From contig JAIUCV010000569.1 in NCBI GenBank assembly GCA_026724425.1, forward strand, positions 62,001-126,000: a stretch of DNA of 64,000 bases, in the 5' to 3' direction. The notes under the pieces are model-generated. The model was not told the DNA's origin, searched no databases, and was given only the letters and a program-made list of their open reading frames with translations. The DNA comes from Erythrophleum ivorense (taxonomy: Eukaryota > Streptophyta > Magnoliopsida > Fabales > Fabaceae). Position 1 is the stretch's first letter, and every line of letters begins with the position of its first letter. The position numbers were made by a program, and so were the translations under genes. Below are positions 24,471 to 36,942 of this stretch, piece after piece.

Positions 24471-27333
24471 TGTAACAGCCAAGAAAAAGAAAAGAAAAAG
24501 AAAATAGAAAAGAAATGAGAAAAGAAAAAGGAAGGAAAAGAAAAGCTGAAAATTTTTGGAAGCTGAAAATTTTCTAAGTCTGCTAGCTATAGCCTAGCTA
24601 TAGCGAATGTACCTGCTCGCTATAGCGAGAAATGGTCTAGCTATAGCGAGACTGCCTTCTAGCTATAGCGAGAAAGCTTCTAGCTATAGCGAGTTCGGGC
24701 ACCCCCCATACAAAATCCAGGGAGTTGCTCGCCGTAGCGAACGCCATAGCGAAGGCAGAGTTCTGGGACTTATTCGAGCTCGCCGTAGCGAGGGTTATGG
24801 CTCGCTATAGCGAGGGTTAGTCCGGAAAAGCGTGAAAATAGAGAATTTGACTTTTTAAACCATCCCAACTCATCCTTTTACTCTGTAACCGACTTAAGCT
24901 CACTTTAAGAGAGAGAAAAGGGCAGAGGAGAGAGAGAGAAGCTTAGGAGAGGAAGGAAGAACAAGAAAGGTAAGGAATTCCATGGCTTTTCTCTTAGTAT
25001 GTTACTCTTCTCCCCTTATCCTCTCTTCCCACGGTTTTAATAGTTAAAGTAGTCATGTTTTGAGCTTGGTTCAGAGGAGGGAGAGTGGAAAACCACTCTT
25101 AAGGGAGGTTAGAAGTCATGTAGCCTTCTCTTCCTTGCTTTCTCTTCTTAAGAGTTGAGAGCTTGAGAGAAGAGAAAGAATAGTTAATGAATTCTAGTGA
25201 GAGAAAGAACCCTAGCTTGACATGCTTAGTAGGGTTGCTAGAAAGAGATCCCTAGCTTAAGAATTGAGTATTGAAGTATTGATTCCATGCTTTTGTGTGG
25301 TTAGGCTCAAGAGAAACTCTCCCATCTAGAAGTTGTTGTGAAACCAACAAGGGAGGAGACTATTGAGAGAGCAAGTAGTAAATAGCCAACAAAGGTAGTT
25401 CTCTCCACTTTCTCTCATGCATAATTGTGTGTTTACATTGTCTTGCTTGTGTGTATGAATGATATGAGCTATGAGAAGTGTGTTAGCATGATTATATGTA
25501 TGATTGAGATGATGTTTTAAATGCTTGATTGGTTTGCTTGAGGAAATGGAAAAGCCAATAACCCTATAGCCAAGGTGAGGATGAGCCGAAGCCCTAAGTT
25601 GGTTGAGCCATGTCTCCCAAAAGTGAGGTAGACTCCCAAAGAGTAAGGGTGAGTCTAAGTACCTCTTAAGTATGGGAAGGCAAATCCAAAAGCCATAAGG
25701 GAAGGGGTGAGGCCGATCCAAGTACTCAGCGAGCTCTTGAATGTTATCCATGGCCATTTTACATGTTTTAAATGTTTTCATCATGTTTTATATGCTAACA
25801 TGCCATACATGCATAATGAGACTTGTTGCATGCAATATATGTATGTTTGAATGAGAGTTGAACTACTGAGATTCCATGAATCTCACCCTCCCTCTCCACT
25901 ATCCAACCATGTCAGGTGGCCCAAGTGAGATTAGGGATGGGAGCAACCACCAACAAGCATGAAGCTAGGGATAGAGATGAAGACAAGTGTAAAGTTTTGT
26001 AATACATTGTACATGAGATGTAAGATGTAAATGTTGTATATGATGTAGCAATGATAAATATTGTAAGACAATGTATGTATTAACGATGAATGTATGAGAA
26101 TGAGGTTTATGATGAATGAAAGAGCATGGTTGAATGAGAAATGACCAATGATAGCCTAGAATATATGGGTGCATAAGTGGGCATGGGGTAGTGAGTTTCC
26201 CCAATCTAAGTTATGAGACACTTGAGGCATGATTGATAGCTCCTAAAGATGCTTTCTCATGTGCTCAAAGAGTCATAGAAGTAGAAGACTTAAGATTGGA
26301 CCCCATTAGCCACACTTTTGGCCAAGAAAGGGCCATTTTGCACATGATGTCATAGAATAGCCATATGACCTCTTCTAGTTATGAGATTTGACATGGAGCT
26401 AGATTATGTTTAGAGCTTTCTAGGAAGCTAGAGTTCATGTCATTTAGAGGTCTATAGCACTTTCTATGATCCATCAAAGTGACATCAGAAATTCGGATTT
26501 CAGAAAATCACTGTTCATTTGGTCAGTTTGAGAAACGTATCATCCGAGGGGCAAACGTAGTCCAATGGCTACGAAATTTTACACACAGAAACTAGATGGT
26601 CACAGTGACTTGTAGGAACTGGAAGCACCTCATTTAGAGGTCCAGAGAGGAAGTTATGCAATTTCGAAGTTCCTGCCCAGAATCAGACACCCAACCAGAC
26701 CCGAGGTACTGTTTCATCGGTTTCCGGGAAATTGGCTAGGTGAACTGATCTGGAGATATTTTTCTCCTCTAGCTAACATCCACATCTTTCCATAGAGATA
26801 GATTTTATGAGCATTGGAATTTTGTGGAATTAGTTAGACATTTTCAAAGTCCATATCAGTAAACTATGACAGTAAAGAAGCCCCCTCTGACCAGTGAACT
26901 ATTTCGATGTCAAACGCAGAATAAGTGAGAGATTGAGACTTCTAAGTATTTTTATCATGAAATAGACGTCTCAAAATTTCTAGAATGACCCAGATCATGT
27001 AGATACGATTTTTCTGCATTTAGTTATGAATTTCCAAAGTTAGCCCAGAAAAGAAGTAAAATCTGCCACTAGCGAAAATGCATGTCCCTTTTTGCTTTCC
27101 ATGAGTTCTAAGCATATAGTAGGGATTGAAATAAGTCTCAAAAGAGTAATTGAGCAAGAGGAATCAGAGAGAGGGCTCAACCGGTCCATGTTACTTCTAA
27201 GTGGAGCTCTACCCACACATAGTGCCATAGAGAAAGTAAGCATAAGGTAGAGAAAGTGTCTCCCTTATGAGTTCCGCATTGCCATATGGGCTAGAGGGCA
27301 TGTTGGGTATGAGCTAGAGGTCAAGGTGTCACA
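24471..27333 (+). mobile_element. Solo LTR (2863 bp) with perfect TSD TCATA
   Basis: It starts TGTAACAGCC and ends GGTGTCACA, with identical TCATA at 24466-24470 and 27334-27338. The first 350 bp hold an array of AGCTATAGCGAG motifs. Downstream it shares blocks with family A in the same order: CAAAGGTAGTTCTCTCCAC near 25388, CTCATGCAT, the hairpin ACTGAGATTCCATGAATCTC (25864-25883) and a TCTAGAGAGG-like block near 26640. It therefore looks like a distant relative of family A with a different U3. No PBS or pol is present. A 152-residue minus-strand frame at 25326-25784 has no recognisable domain. Confidence 0.9.
24580..24815 (+). repeat. Array of CTCGCTATAGCGAG-like palindromes in LTR U3
   Basis: About nine copies of a motif ending AGCGAR are present. 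Several are preceded by CTCGCTAT or TCTAGCTAT, so that full copies (CTCGCTATAGCGAG) are perfect palindromes; later units change to CTCGCCGTAGCGAG. The spacing is irregular (about 15-40 bp). Confidence 0.75.
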
Positions 27334-27338
27334 TCATA

Positions 27339-27608
27339 CACATCATAGAATTTTTTCCTTTGAAATTTCTACAAAACCCAATAAAATGTATAGAACAAGA
27401 TTATTATAAACAAAAAGAAATACATAGTCATCAAATATAGTAGATTGTTGACATCAAAATACTTCATCTATGGTATTGGTTCTCCATAATGGCAAAAATG
27501 CTCAAAAATAAAGCATACACCAAAATATCATCATCTATGCTAATGATCCTATTCATTTAAAAGAACTAAAGACCAAGTCCATAATTATCGCCTTACGCAT
27601 TGCAAGCA
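27339..27608. other. 3' flank of PIF/Harbinger ORF1
   Basis: AT-rich DNA downstream of the Myb-like ORF1 on the minus strand. No gene is seen, and no terminal inverted repeat can be identified with confidence. Confidence 0.4.
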
Positions 27609-28035
27609 TTAAAGAACTAATTTTTGCTTTTCTTTATCTCTTATAAGAGAATTATAAATGGCAGGCAGTTTGTTAGGATCACATCCACAATCACTAATCA
27701 TATTCCAAATGTCTTCCCCTGACATTAGGTATTTGGGGATTAAAGCCTCTTGTAAGATATTATTGCCATGTTGAACTACATCATTTGCAATACTAAGTAT
27801 AAAAGCTACCCTATCCATTACATTTACTAACTTGTCAATATCTCTTTCTTTGGTTTCAACTTCTTTTCTTTTCCTCTTACTTGTAGCACTTGTATCCCCA
27901 TGTGATTGTTCATGAACTGAAAAATTATCAACATCAACATAATTTTCATAGTTCTCCAATGTGACCTCATTTTGTGAGACAAGATTATCAACATGGTTGA
28001 TAGTGTCATGAAAATCTTCTTCACTAGTTGATAGA
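27609..28035 (-). pseudogene. PIF/Harbinger Myb/SANT-like ORF1, 3' exon
   Basis: The minus strand encodes the C-terminal part of the Myb/SANT-like protein that accompanies PIF/Harbinger transposases: an acidic linker, a basic stretch (TSATSKRKRKEVETKE), then a helical tail (GEDIWNMISDCGCDPNKL, AIYNSLIRDKEKQKLVL). It is open from 27609 up to the insertion junction at 28035, although that frame's first ATG is only at 27959. The N-terminal exons of the same gene lie at 36943-37490, across an 8.9 kb LTR insertion with TSD ATAGA. In this superfamily the Myb-like protein helps bring the transposase to DNA and into the nucleus. Confidence 0.82.
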
Positions 28036-29729
28036 TGTAATGTCTAGTTTTTGTTAAATGACGAAAATAGACGCGTTTTCAAAGCAAGTCCCTCTAAATG
28101 AAATAGTTAAGGTCCCAAAAAATTTGAGTGACATTCTAGACTCCTAAAAATGAGAATTTTAGGCTCGAATGGAAAGAAAAATGGAGCTAGAATAAAGAAA
28201 CAATTTCTTACGAAAAACTTATGAAATATAATGACATTTTTGTAATTTTGAGCAAATTTTGGAATTCACATAAGAGGGATTTTTAAATGAAAGTTTTGAA
28301 TTCTTTGGGGTTCTCAGAGGCCCTGAAAACCATGGAAAGCCTCGGGATAGTTAAATTCCCTCTGGTGGACGTTTTTCACATTGGTGTACCCAAACTTTGA
28401 CAGATTCATTCAGAAAAGTTTTAGCTCTTATTTTAATGATTCTAAAGGTATTTTACTAAATTGGGAACCTAAATTTTATAATAAAAAAGACGGTTTTAAA
28501 AAAGGAGCTCAAACAAAGTTGAAACAAAAATGCTAAGAACAAAGGACAAAATGGAAATTTTTGAAAAGTATTTCTTTCTCCCACCTATATATAAGTAGTG
28601 CCCCACCTCTTCAGTAACTTAGAAACAATTGTTTTTGCTCTGATTCAGAGGAGAGAGCTAGGGTTTAGGCTCACCAAAGGGAGAGAAGAAGAAGGAGAAA
28701 TCAAGGCAAAAAGGTATGGATTCTTGGTAATTTTCTATGCTTTCTTCCATCCAAACCTCCTCTCCTCCATTCTTCTTTATTTCCTATGATTATAATGAAG
28801 TTTATAAATCTATTTTAAGGGAGAAATTAAGGAAAAAATTTGGATTTGAAGAGAGGAGCTTAATGAAGACAAGATTCAAGTGTGAAAAAGCAAGAAAACA
28901 AGGTAACTTCTTCTTCCATGGTTGCTATCCCTTGCTCCTCTTCCTCCACCATTTCCCCCCACTTAAGAAACCCTATGAAAGCTTGGTTTTTAGGTAGAAC
29001 TAAGGGTGATTCTTAGGAAAAAGGGTGTGGAGATTAAGAATATGCAAAGAGAATTAACAAAAAATCATGAAAATTCAAGATGCAATTTCTAGAGTTTCAA
29101 GTGTTCCTTACAAAATCTGATTTGATCTCTTAATTCCCATCCTAAATAATTGTTTGAGTCAGCTCCTAAGATCCCTAGAAGTCTCCCCATGTGCTTCCTC
29201 CATCAAGAAAATAAAGCAAAGTCTATGAACCCTAAAATCAATCATAGTCTCGGCCTAAGGGTGTTGAAGTACTTAGGGATAGTTTTAATTTGTTCCAAGC
29301 CCATTTTTGAGTCATATATAATGAATGAATATGAGGGAAGCCTTGGGAAAAATTTAGGAAGCTTAGAGAATGAGTTAGTATTTTATGTTCCATAATATGA
29401 CCTAAAGAAGCAAGATGTAGTTAGGCTCTTGGTTTTGATTGTGTGATGACTCCAAGAGGCTTAAAAGAAGTCAAGAATCATATTTGAAAGGAAAGAATGA
29501 AGCACAGAATTTATTTGAGTAGTGTTGCTTCATTAGGTGCATTTTGGAACCATAAAAGGATTTATAAGTCAAGCTAGAGTTTAAGCAAGTTGTGTGACCT
29601 TAGAATTAATTTCATGAACCTAATTAGATTCATAAATTGTATTTATATCAAGATAAATCATTCCCACACCATTATATGTGTGAGGGTGAGAAAGGGAGCA
29701 TTAATTCAAGAGAAAAAGTGTGTGTTTGC
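28036..29729 (+). mobile_element. Family A LTR copy 2, first piece
   Basis: It starts TGTAATGTCTAG at 28036 directly after ATAGA (28031-28035); the same ATAGA recurs at 36938-36942, where this LTR ends. A TATA box (TATATATAAG, 28586-28595) and leader (CTAGGGTTTAGG, AAAGGTATGG near 28710) follow family A order. It is interrupted at 29730 by a second family A start and continues at about 35095. Confidence 0.82.
28586..28595 (+). promoter_or_regulatory. TATA box of family A LTR copy 2
   Basis: TATATATAAG in a CCACCTATATATAAGTAG context, about 550 bp from the LTR start. Confidence 0.65.
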
Positions 29730-32404
29730 TGTAACATCCGGTCCTCTGAAAATGAGAGAAAACGTGAGAAATATAATGTACGATTTCTCCGTAAACAAAC
29801 AAAACTCACCAGATACAAAAGGAAGTCCCTCGAGATGACTTAGTTAAGGTCCTAAAAAATTTAAGAAGCATTCTAGACTCCTAAAAATAAGAATCCTAGG
29901 CTCAAACAGAAAGAAAACGGAGCTAGAATGAAGAAGCAAAATTTGATGAAAAATTTACAAAACATAATGGCATTTTTGTAATTTTGAGTAAATTTTGGAA
30001 TTCATATAGGAGGGCTTTTTAAATAAAATTTTTGAGTTCTTCAAGGTTCTTAGAGGCCCTGAAAACCATAGGAAGCCTCGGGACAGTTAAATCTCCTCCG
30101 ATAGACGTTTTCTAATGTCAATGTACCCAAACTTTGACGGATTCGTTCAGAAAGGTTTTACCTCTAATTTAGGTGATTCTAAAGGCATTTTATTAAATGG
30201 GAACCTAAATTTTATAATAGAAAATATAGTTCTAAAAAAGAAGCTAAAACGAAGGAGAAACAAAAATGTCTAGAACAAAGGACAAAATGGGAACTTTTGA
30301 AAAATGCTTCCTCCTCCCCCTATAAATAGGTGGCGCCCCACTCTCTCCTTCATTTAGACTCAGAAATTTTTGCCCAATTTCAGAGAAGAAGACTAGGGTT
30401 TAAGTGCACCAAAGGGAGAGAAGAAGAAGGAGAAATCCAAGCTTTAAGGTATGGTTTCTTAGTAGTTTTTCATGTTTTCTTCCATCCAAACCTCCTCTCC
30501 TTCATTCTCCTTTGTTTCCTTTGATTAAAATAGAGTTTTCAAATCTGATTTAAGGGAGAAATTAGGGAAAATTTCGGATTTGAAGAGAGGAGTTTGGAGA
30601 AAGCAAGATTCAAGTGAGAAAAAGTAAGAAAATAAGGTAATTCTCCTACCATGGTGACTACCTTTGGTTCCTCTCCTCCTCCATTTTGCCTAACATGAGA
30701 AACCTAGGAGGACTTGATTTTTGGGTAGAACCAAGGATAAATCTAAGGAAAAAAGGTGTAAAAATTAAGAATATGCAAAGGGAATTAAAAAAAATCATTA
30801 GATTTCAAGATGAAATTTCTAGGGTTTTAAGTGTTCCTTCCAAAATTTAATTTTGTATGATGATTTCTAAGCTTAAATAAAAGTTTAAATGAGCTCTTAA
30901 AATCCCTAAAAGTCTCCCCATGTGCTTCTCCCCTTGAGAAAACAAAGCAAAGTCCATGAAAGCCATTAAGCTCCATAGCCTCAATCTAAAGAGGTTCTCA
31001 TAGCTAGGGAGAGTTTTAAATTTTTCTAAACCCATTTTTGAGTTATATATGATGAATGAAAATGAGGGGAGGCCTTGGGAAAAATTTACAACTCATAGAA
31101 AGTGAGTTGGTGCTTTATGTTCCATATTATGACCTAAAGAAGCAACATGTAGCTAGGCTCTTTATTTTAATTGTATGATGACTCCAAGAGGCTTAAAAGG
31201 AGTCAAGAATCATATTTGAGAGGAAATAATGGAGCTTAGAATTTATTTGAGGGGTGTTGCTTCATTAGGAGCAATTATGGAACCATCATGAGGTTTATAG
31301 ATCAACCTAGTGTCTAAGCAAGTTGTGTGGCCTTAGAATTAGTTTTATGAACCTAATTGTCTTCCATAAATTGTTTCTAGGCTAAGAGAAATCTTCTCCA
31401 CACTTTTGTATGTGTGTGGCCGAAGCAAGGAAGGGAGATTCAAGGGAAAAAGTGTGTAATTGTATCTAAAATAGCTCTCTCCACCTTCTCTCATGCATGG
31501 ATGTGTGCTTAGCTTCTCTTTGAATGTGTGTATGTGTATTTTTTAAGCCATGAAAAGTGTTCTCGTATGACTTTGATTCCATGGTGCCATGATGTTGCAA
31601 TATGCTTTCATATGATGTTTATGATGTGTGTTTGAATTTGCTTGAGTGTGGTTAGGCCAAGAACCCTTAGCCATTGTGAGGATTAGCTAAGAACCTTTAA
31701 GATTGGTTAAGACAAAGCAAAGAGTATCCCAAAAGCAAGATGAGCTCCCAAGAGTATGGTTGAGTCCAAGAATCTCTTAAAGAATGGGTGAGGCAAGTCC
31801 AACATCCATAAGAAATTGGGTGAGGCCAATCCACTTGCTTGGTTCTCAAATGATGAAAATGCCTCTTAAATGTTTACACATGTCAACATGACCATACATA
31901 CATTTATGAGACTTGTTTGCATCCATTATGTATGATTGAATGGGAGATGAGCTATTGGGATTCTCCGAATCTCATTCCCTCCTCTCTAATGTTCTAACAT
32001 GTTAGGTGGACTAAGAGAGCAAAGTAATGGAAACCAACCACTTGAAGAAAAGCGCTTGACAACAAAGTGCTTAAATTTTGTTACTTTAAAGTCATGAAAA
32101 AGGAAAATGATGTAACCAATGAATGTATATATATTATGATGCCATGAACATATGTAATTATGCTAATATGTTATGTATGAATGAGAGAATGTATTATGTG
32201 ACCACTAGAATGTCATTTGAGTATGTATGGATAATGTGGGCAGCTTACACAAGTCCTAATTATGCTTTTATATTTGCCCAAGAGGTGCCAAACCCCAAGG
32301 AAAGCTATTGGGACATTTTGGTATCCTATATGGAGCCAAAAGTGACCATAATGGAACCCTACGTCACTTTTTGTCCAAATGAGCTCTTCTTGACTTGAGA
32401 TGTC
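29730..32404 (+). mobile_element. Family A LTR copy 3, 3' truncated
   Basis: It starts TGTAACATCCGGTCC. A canonical TATA box (TATAAATA, 30321-30328) lies 591 bp in, then a leader with CTAGGGTTTAAG and TAAGGTATGG near 30446. Homology to the other copies runs through the hairpin (31951-31980) to GAGCTCTTCTTGACTTGAG near 32398 and then stops, so the last roughly 0.8 kb is missing. It sits inside copy 2. Confidence 0.78.
30321..30328 (+). promoter_or_regulatory. TATA box of family A LTR copy 3
   Basis: TATAAATA, the best match to the plant TATA consensus among the family A copies. Transcription would start about 30 bp downstream. Confidence 0.75.
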
Positions 32405-32498
32405 CAATGATGCCAAGTTGTTCGGATGGCCGGGCAGGATTCAGTCCAGGATCTGGTTATCCCAATCAGTAGGCATGAGCAAAATAAAATAAGAAAAT
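32405..32498 (+). other. Possible 3' end of an internal region before an LTR
   Basis: About 90 bp unlike family A, ending in the purine-rich AAAATAAAATAAGAAAA just before an LTR-type start TGTAACAACT. It may be the last part of an internal region with its polypurine tract. No protein is recognised. Confidence 0.35.
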
Positions 32499-35090
32499 TG
32501 TAACAACTATAGAAATAGAAATAGTTAAAGGGCTAAGAAACCCTAAATGAGTTTCAGGGACTAAATTGCAGTAAATAAAAATTTTATAGCATAATCATGA
32601 TATAAAACAGTGAAAATTACACTTATAGACCCGGGTGTCTGATTGACACCGAAATTTAAGAGGATTGAGGTTAAGGGCCCCTAATCCATGTTTGAAGCTC
32701 AGTATGGCCAGAAAGTAGAGGAAATAATATTTATAAATTGTAGAAAGTCTAAAGGTATATATTGTACCGTAAAACTTTAATCGGGCCCGAACATCGATTT
32801 TTAGACTGCTGTAAGGCCCAATAAGAGAAGAGAAGATATAATTAGGGTTTTAGAGAAGATAAAACCCAAATATAAATATAAAATGAAAGGAAAAGAAGAA
32901 AAGGATTTTAGTTATTTTAAAGAATTAAGTATGGTTAAGTTAGAAACTAACCATGGTTGAGTTAAAAGTTGACCATGGTTGAGTTAAGAAAGTTAACCAT
33001 AGTTACTATTCATGACTTAAGGGCTAAGAAAAGGCATCCAAGTGTGTGGCCAAGAATTTTTGAAAGAAGATATTTAGTTATGAAATTAGAAAATCAAAAG
33101 AAAAAAGGAATGGAAGGTTAAGATTTGATCTTGAAAAGGTTGATCTAAGGGTCCAAATTTAGTATGATCATTTAACTTCATTAGATTCATCTCCTTCACC
33201 TCCATTCCACCATTTTCATGCCACACACAAGGGAGGAGGAGAGAAAAACGTGAAGAGAGAGAGAGAGGGAGAAAAAGTGGAAGAAGAAGTGAAACCAAGC
33301 AAAACTACCACCATTCTTCACCAAATTTCTTCATCTTCTTCATCCTCCAACCATTTTCTCCAAAGGGCAGCTGCATATTCATCTTTTCTTCAAGGTGGAA
33401 TGTTGCTCTAAGTGGGAAGAGAAGGAATTTTAGTGTGAGAAAAGCAAAGGAACCAAGGATTAAGCTTAAAGGGTAAGTTTTCTCCATCTTATATTTGAAA
33501 ATCATATGCTTTAAGTTAGTTTTGTTAAACCCTAGCTACGAGTCACTTTTGGACAGCATATGGATCATTAGAAATGGAGTTTATATGTTGAATATGAAGG
33601 CCTTGAAATGAAGTTTATATGTTGAACATGAAGGCCATATGAACTTAGTTATTGTTGCTATATGCTGAGACTTTGAAAAACACAAGGATTGTGATTTTTG
33701 GGAAAATAGAAATCATAGGGAGATGCTGTCCGAATTTTCCCAAAATTTTTATGGTGTTTACTTAATTTCTTAAAGTCATATATACCAAATTTCAAGTCCT
33801 AAAACATAAAGGAAGAGGCTATGAAATTTTTAGAACCAAAGAAACTCACTTTTGAGCCTAAAACAGAGCTAGATTATGTTATGATCAAAATGTGATGTTG
33901 GGGCTAGAATTTGATGATTTTATCAATTCCAATGGATTTAAAAGGGTGTTTTTAGCTAGGAATACCTATTGGAAAGCCCCCAAAATGCATGGAATAAAAT
34001 TCTTAAATTTGGGCCAAGAAATGTGCAGTATTCGGCCATAGTGAATTGGAAGGGAAGGAGTTGAATTTTTTTCAATTCCAATGGTTCCAATGAGTTTAAA
34101 AGGGTCATACTACTTTAGGAGTTAAGGTTTTATGTGTTGATTGTAATGAATTATCCTTACAATTATAGGGTTTGATATTTGTTTTGGGAACTACAAAAGC
34201 AAATAAATTGAGTTCCAAGGCTTGAGGAGTAAAGTTTGCTAAGGTAGTAGTTTTCCTCTCTCTTTCCTTAAGCTTGTATGTTTGTATAATGATGAGTGTT
34301 ATGCTATATCAGGTTGTTATTTATACTATAAGATGAGATATGTATGTTTAGACTGTGCTTGGCCTTGTATGAAATTTCTTGAATTCCTATATGGTATGTG
34401 GCACCTTGATTGGCATTATGTTATGTACTTACATGCTTGCTTGTGAATAAGATCAATTTACTACTACTGAGATTTCATAATCTCACCCCAAATATAACTC
34501 ATGCTAGGTCCGAGTTCAAGCAAAGAAAGGATAAAGAGTGTGGAAGCATAAATTGAGGACCTTACCTTTATGCATCACATTTTGTCATGTAATTAAGTAT
34601 CTTTAGATTATGGTATGTACGAGTTATGTATTATAATACTGTATGATAATAGGGTATGTAATAGAAAGCCATGTATATACCCAACTCTGAAGTAAATAAA
34701 ATATGACTGGTGTGCCTAAGATACAAAATGCATTTGCTTATATAAAGGCAAAATAATAATAATATGACCAATAAGGGGTAAAACTATCCAATTTGTTATA
34801 GGGTAACTTTATATGAATTTATATGTGCTCCGCTAAGTAAGTATTTTTCCTGTATAAAGGGCTTAGAGAGCTTGAAGCAGAGCCTTGAATTAACCTCATA
34901 TGATTTTTCTATAATTAAGTATGCATTTTCAAAGTTAGATAAGAATTTGGAAATGAACAAATGAATAGTGAAATTGTATGAGGAAGTTTTAAAATGAAAA
35001 ATTTTTATCAGTTCAGGTTTCTGTTGACTCCTCTAAGTTTTATATGAGGTAATTGTAGTAGGAAAAGTGTTATAAAATAAAGTATGACAT
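32499..35090 (+). mobile_element. LTR of a further family (about 2.6 kb), 3' end not clean
   Basis: It starts TGTAACAACTATAG. A TATA-like TATAAATATA lies at 32871-32880, followed by a purine-rich leader (GAGAGAGAGAGAGGGAG near 33257) and donor-like AAGGGTAAGT near 33469. It shares the hairpin ACTGAGATTTCATAATCTCACCCC (34465-34488) and CTAAGGTAGTAG near 34240 with the other LTRs. Its end is not a clean TG...CA; it merges near 35090 with the resumed family A copy 2. The frames at 33086-33505 are low-complexity. Confidence 0.6.
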
Positions 35091-36937
35091 TTTCCAAATG
35101 ATGTTTGCTTTGGTTTGCTTGAGTGTGGTGAGGCCAAAAACCCTTAACTATGGTGAGGATGAGCCAAGAACCTTTAAGATTGGTTGAGACAAAGTAAAAA
35201 ATCTCTAAAAAATAAAGTTGAATCTCAAGAGTAAGGTTGAGTCTAAAAACCTCTTAAAGAATGGGTGAGGCAAGTCTAAATCCACAAGTAAATGGGTGAG
35301 GCCAATCTAATTACTTGTCAAGCCTTTGTATGCTATGTATGACTTTTTCAAATGCCAAGAATGCTTCTTGAATGATTGCACATATCCACATGCCATGCAT
35401 GTATTGGTAAGACTTGTTTTTGCATCTTTTATGATGATTGAATGGGAGATGAACTATCAGGATTCTTTGAATTTCATTCTCTCCTCTCCAATGATCTAAC
35501 GTGCTTGGACCAAGAGATCAAGGGAATGGAAGCCAACCATATGAGAAATGAGAGCTTGACATCAAAGTGCATGGTTTTTAGTTCTTTAAGGCCATATTCA
35601 TATTTAATGATGTAATCCATTGTTGTATATGGTCTATAACCTTTGAAACATATGTAATTATGTTAAGATGTAATATAGAAATGAGAGGATATGTTATGTG
35701 AATGATAGAATGTAATTTGAGTATGTAATGGCAAATTGTGCTTCTTGAAAGTTTGATGCAAGTATGTACAAATGCAAGTGAGATGGCCAAATTGAGATGC
35801 ATGATGTTTAGGACCATTTGGGCAGTTCATGCAAGTCATAATAATTCTTTTAGACTTACCCAAGAGGTGTGCCAAACATTAAGAGAGAACATTTGGACAC
35901 TTTGGTATCCTATATGGAGCCAAAATTGACCATAATAGAACTCTATGTCACTTTTTATTCAAATGAGCTCTTCTTGATTTGCAATTTGGCATGTAATTTG
36001 AGCTTGTTGAGAGATTTTTGGGAAGCTAAATAATAGAATTTTTAGAGGTCTAGAGAATATTTGATGAATTTTCAAAGTTGGCAAAAATTTTGATTTTGAT
36101 TTGATGCACTGTTCACTTGGTCTGAAAAAGATTTCTATCACACAAGTCTCAAATGATGTCAAATTGCCACAAAATTTTATATGGAAAAGCTAGACATTCT
36201 CAGTGACTTGTTCCAACTAGACTCACCTCATTTAGATGTCTAGAGAGGGAGATATGAATTTTTAAATATCCTGCCTAGTATTAGAAGCTCAAACTGACCA
36301 CATGTATTATTTGATCAAGTTTCTAGGTCTAGGTGTGCTTGAATTGGTCTGGAGTTATTTTTATCCTCTAGCTAATATCCACATATTTCTATATTGGTAT
36401 CATTTGTATGAATTAGATTTTTTTGGAATTAATTGGATATTTTTGAAGTCTACTGTAGAAACCTGTGACAGTACCAATGGATAGCCTAACCTTTGGACGT
36501 TTTTGAATATCAAACAACTTATGTGTTAGATGTTATGGTCTAGAAATATTTTTAGCATAACGTAGGCATGTATAAATTTTCAGAATGGCCAAGAATTCAT
36601 GATTTTGATTTTTTTAAAATTACTTATGAATATCCAAAATTTGTGACAGAAATGGCAAAATTCTAGTTGAAAATATAAGTATGAGTTTTATACTTCCCTT
36701 TGATTTCCACGTGTTGTAGGCCACTTTTGGTGATGCAAGTGAGTTGTATTCATGTAATTAAATATGAGAATGCAATGTATGAGCTCACACGGTCCACATG
36801 ACACTAAATGAAATTTTTATATGCGACACAATGCTAAAATAGTTATTATTTTAATGACTTTTTCTTTGAGAATTTATATGATTCTTGGAAATGAGTTATC
36901 TAAAGGCATAAAATGAGTTAGAAATTAAGATGTTAAA
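35091..36937 (+). mobile_element. Family A LTR copy 2, second piece (3' end)
   Basis: It resumes copy 2 at ATGATGTTTGC and contains the hairpin region 35451-35482. It ends AGATGTTAAA, a decayed GATGTTACA, directly before ATAGA at 36938-36942. With 28036-29729 it totals about 3.54 kb, close to the 3.49 kb complete copy. About 170 bp of family A sequence appears to be missing at the inner junction. Confidence 0.75.
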
Positions 36938-36942
36938 ATAGA

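Noticed and set aside
25326..25784. 152-residue minus-strand frame
   Set aside because: It falls inside a solo LTR defined by a perfect TSD, is antisense to the LTR transcript, has no recognisable domain, and family A sequence at the same place is broken.
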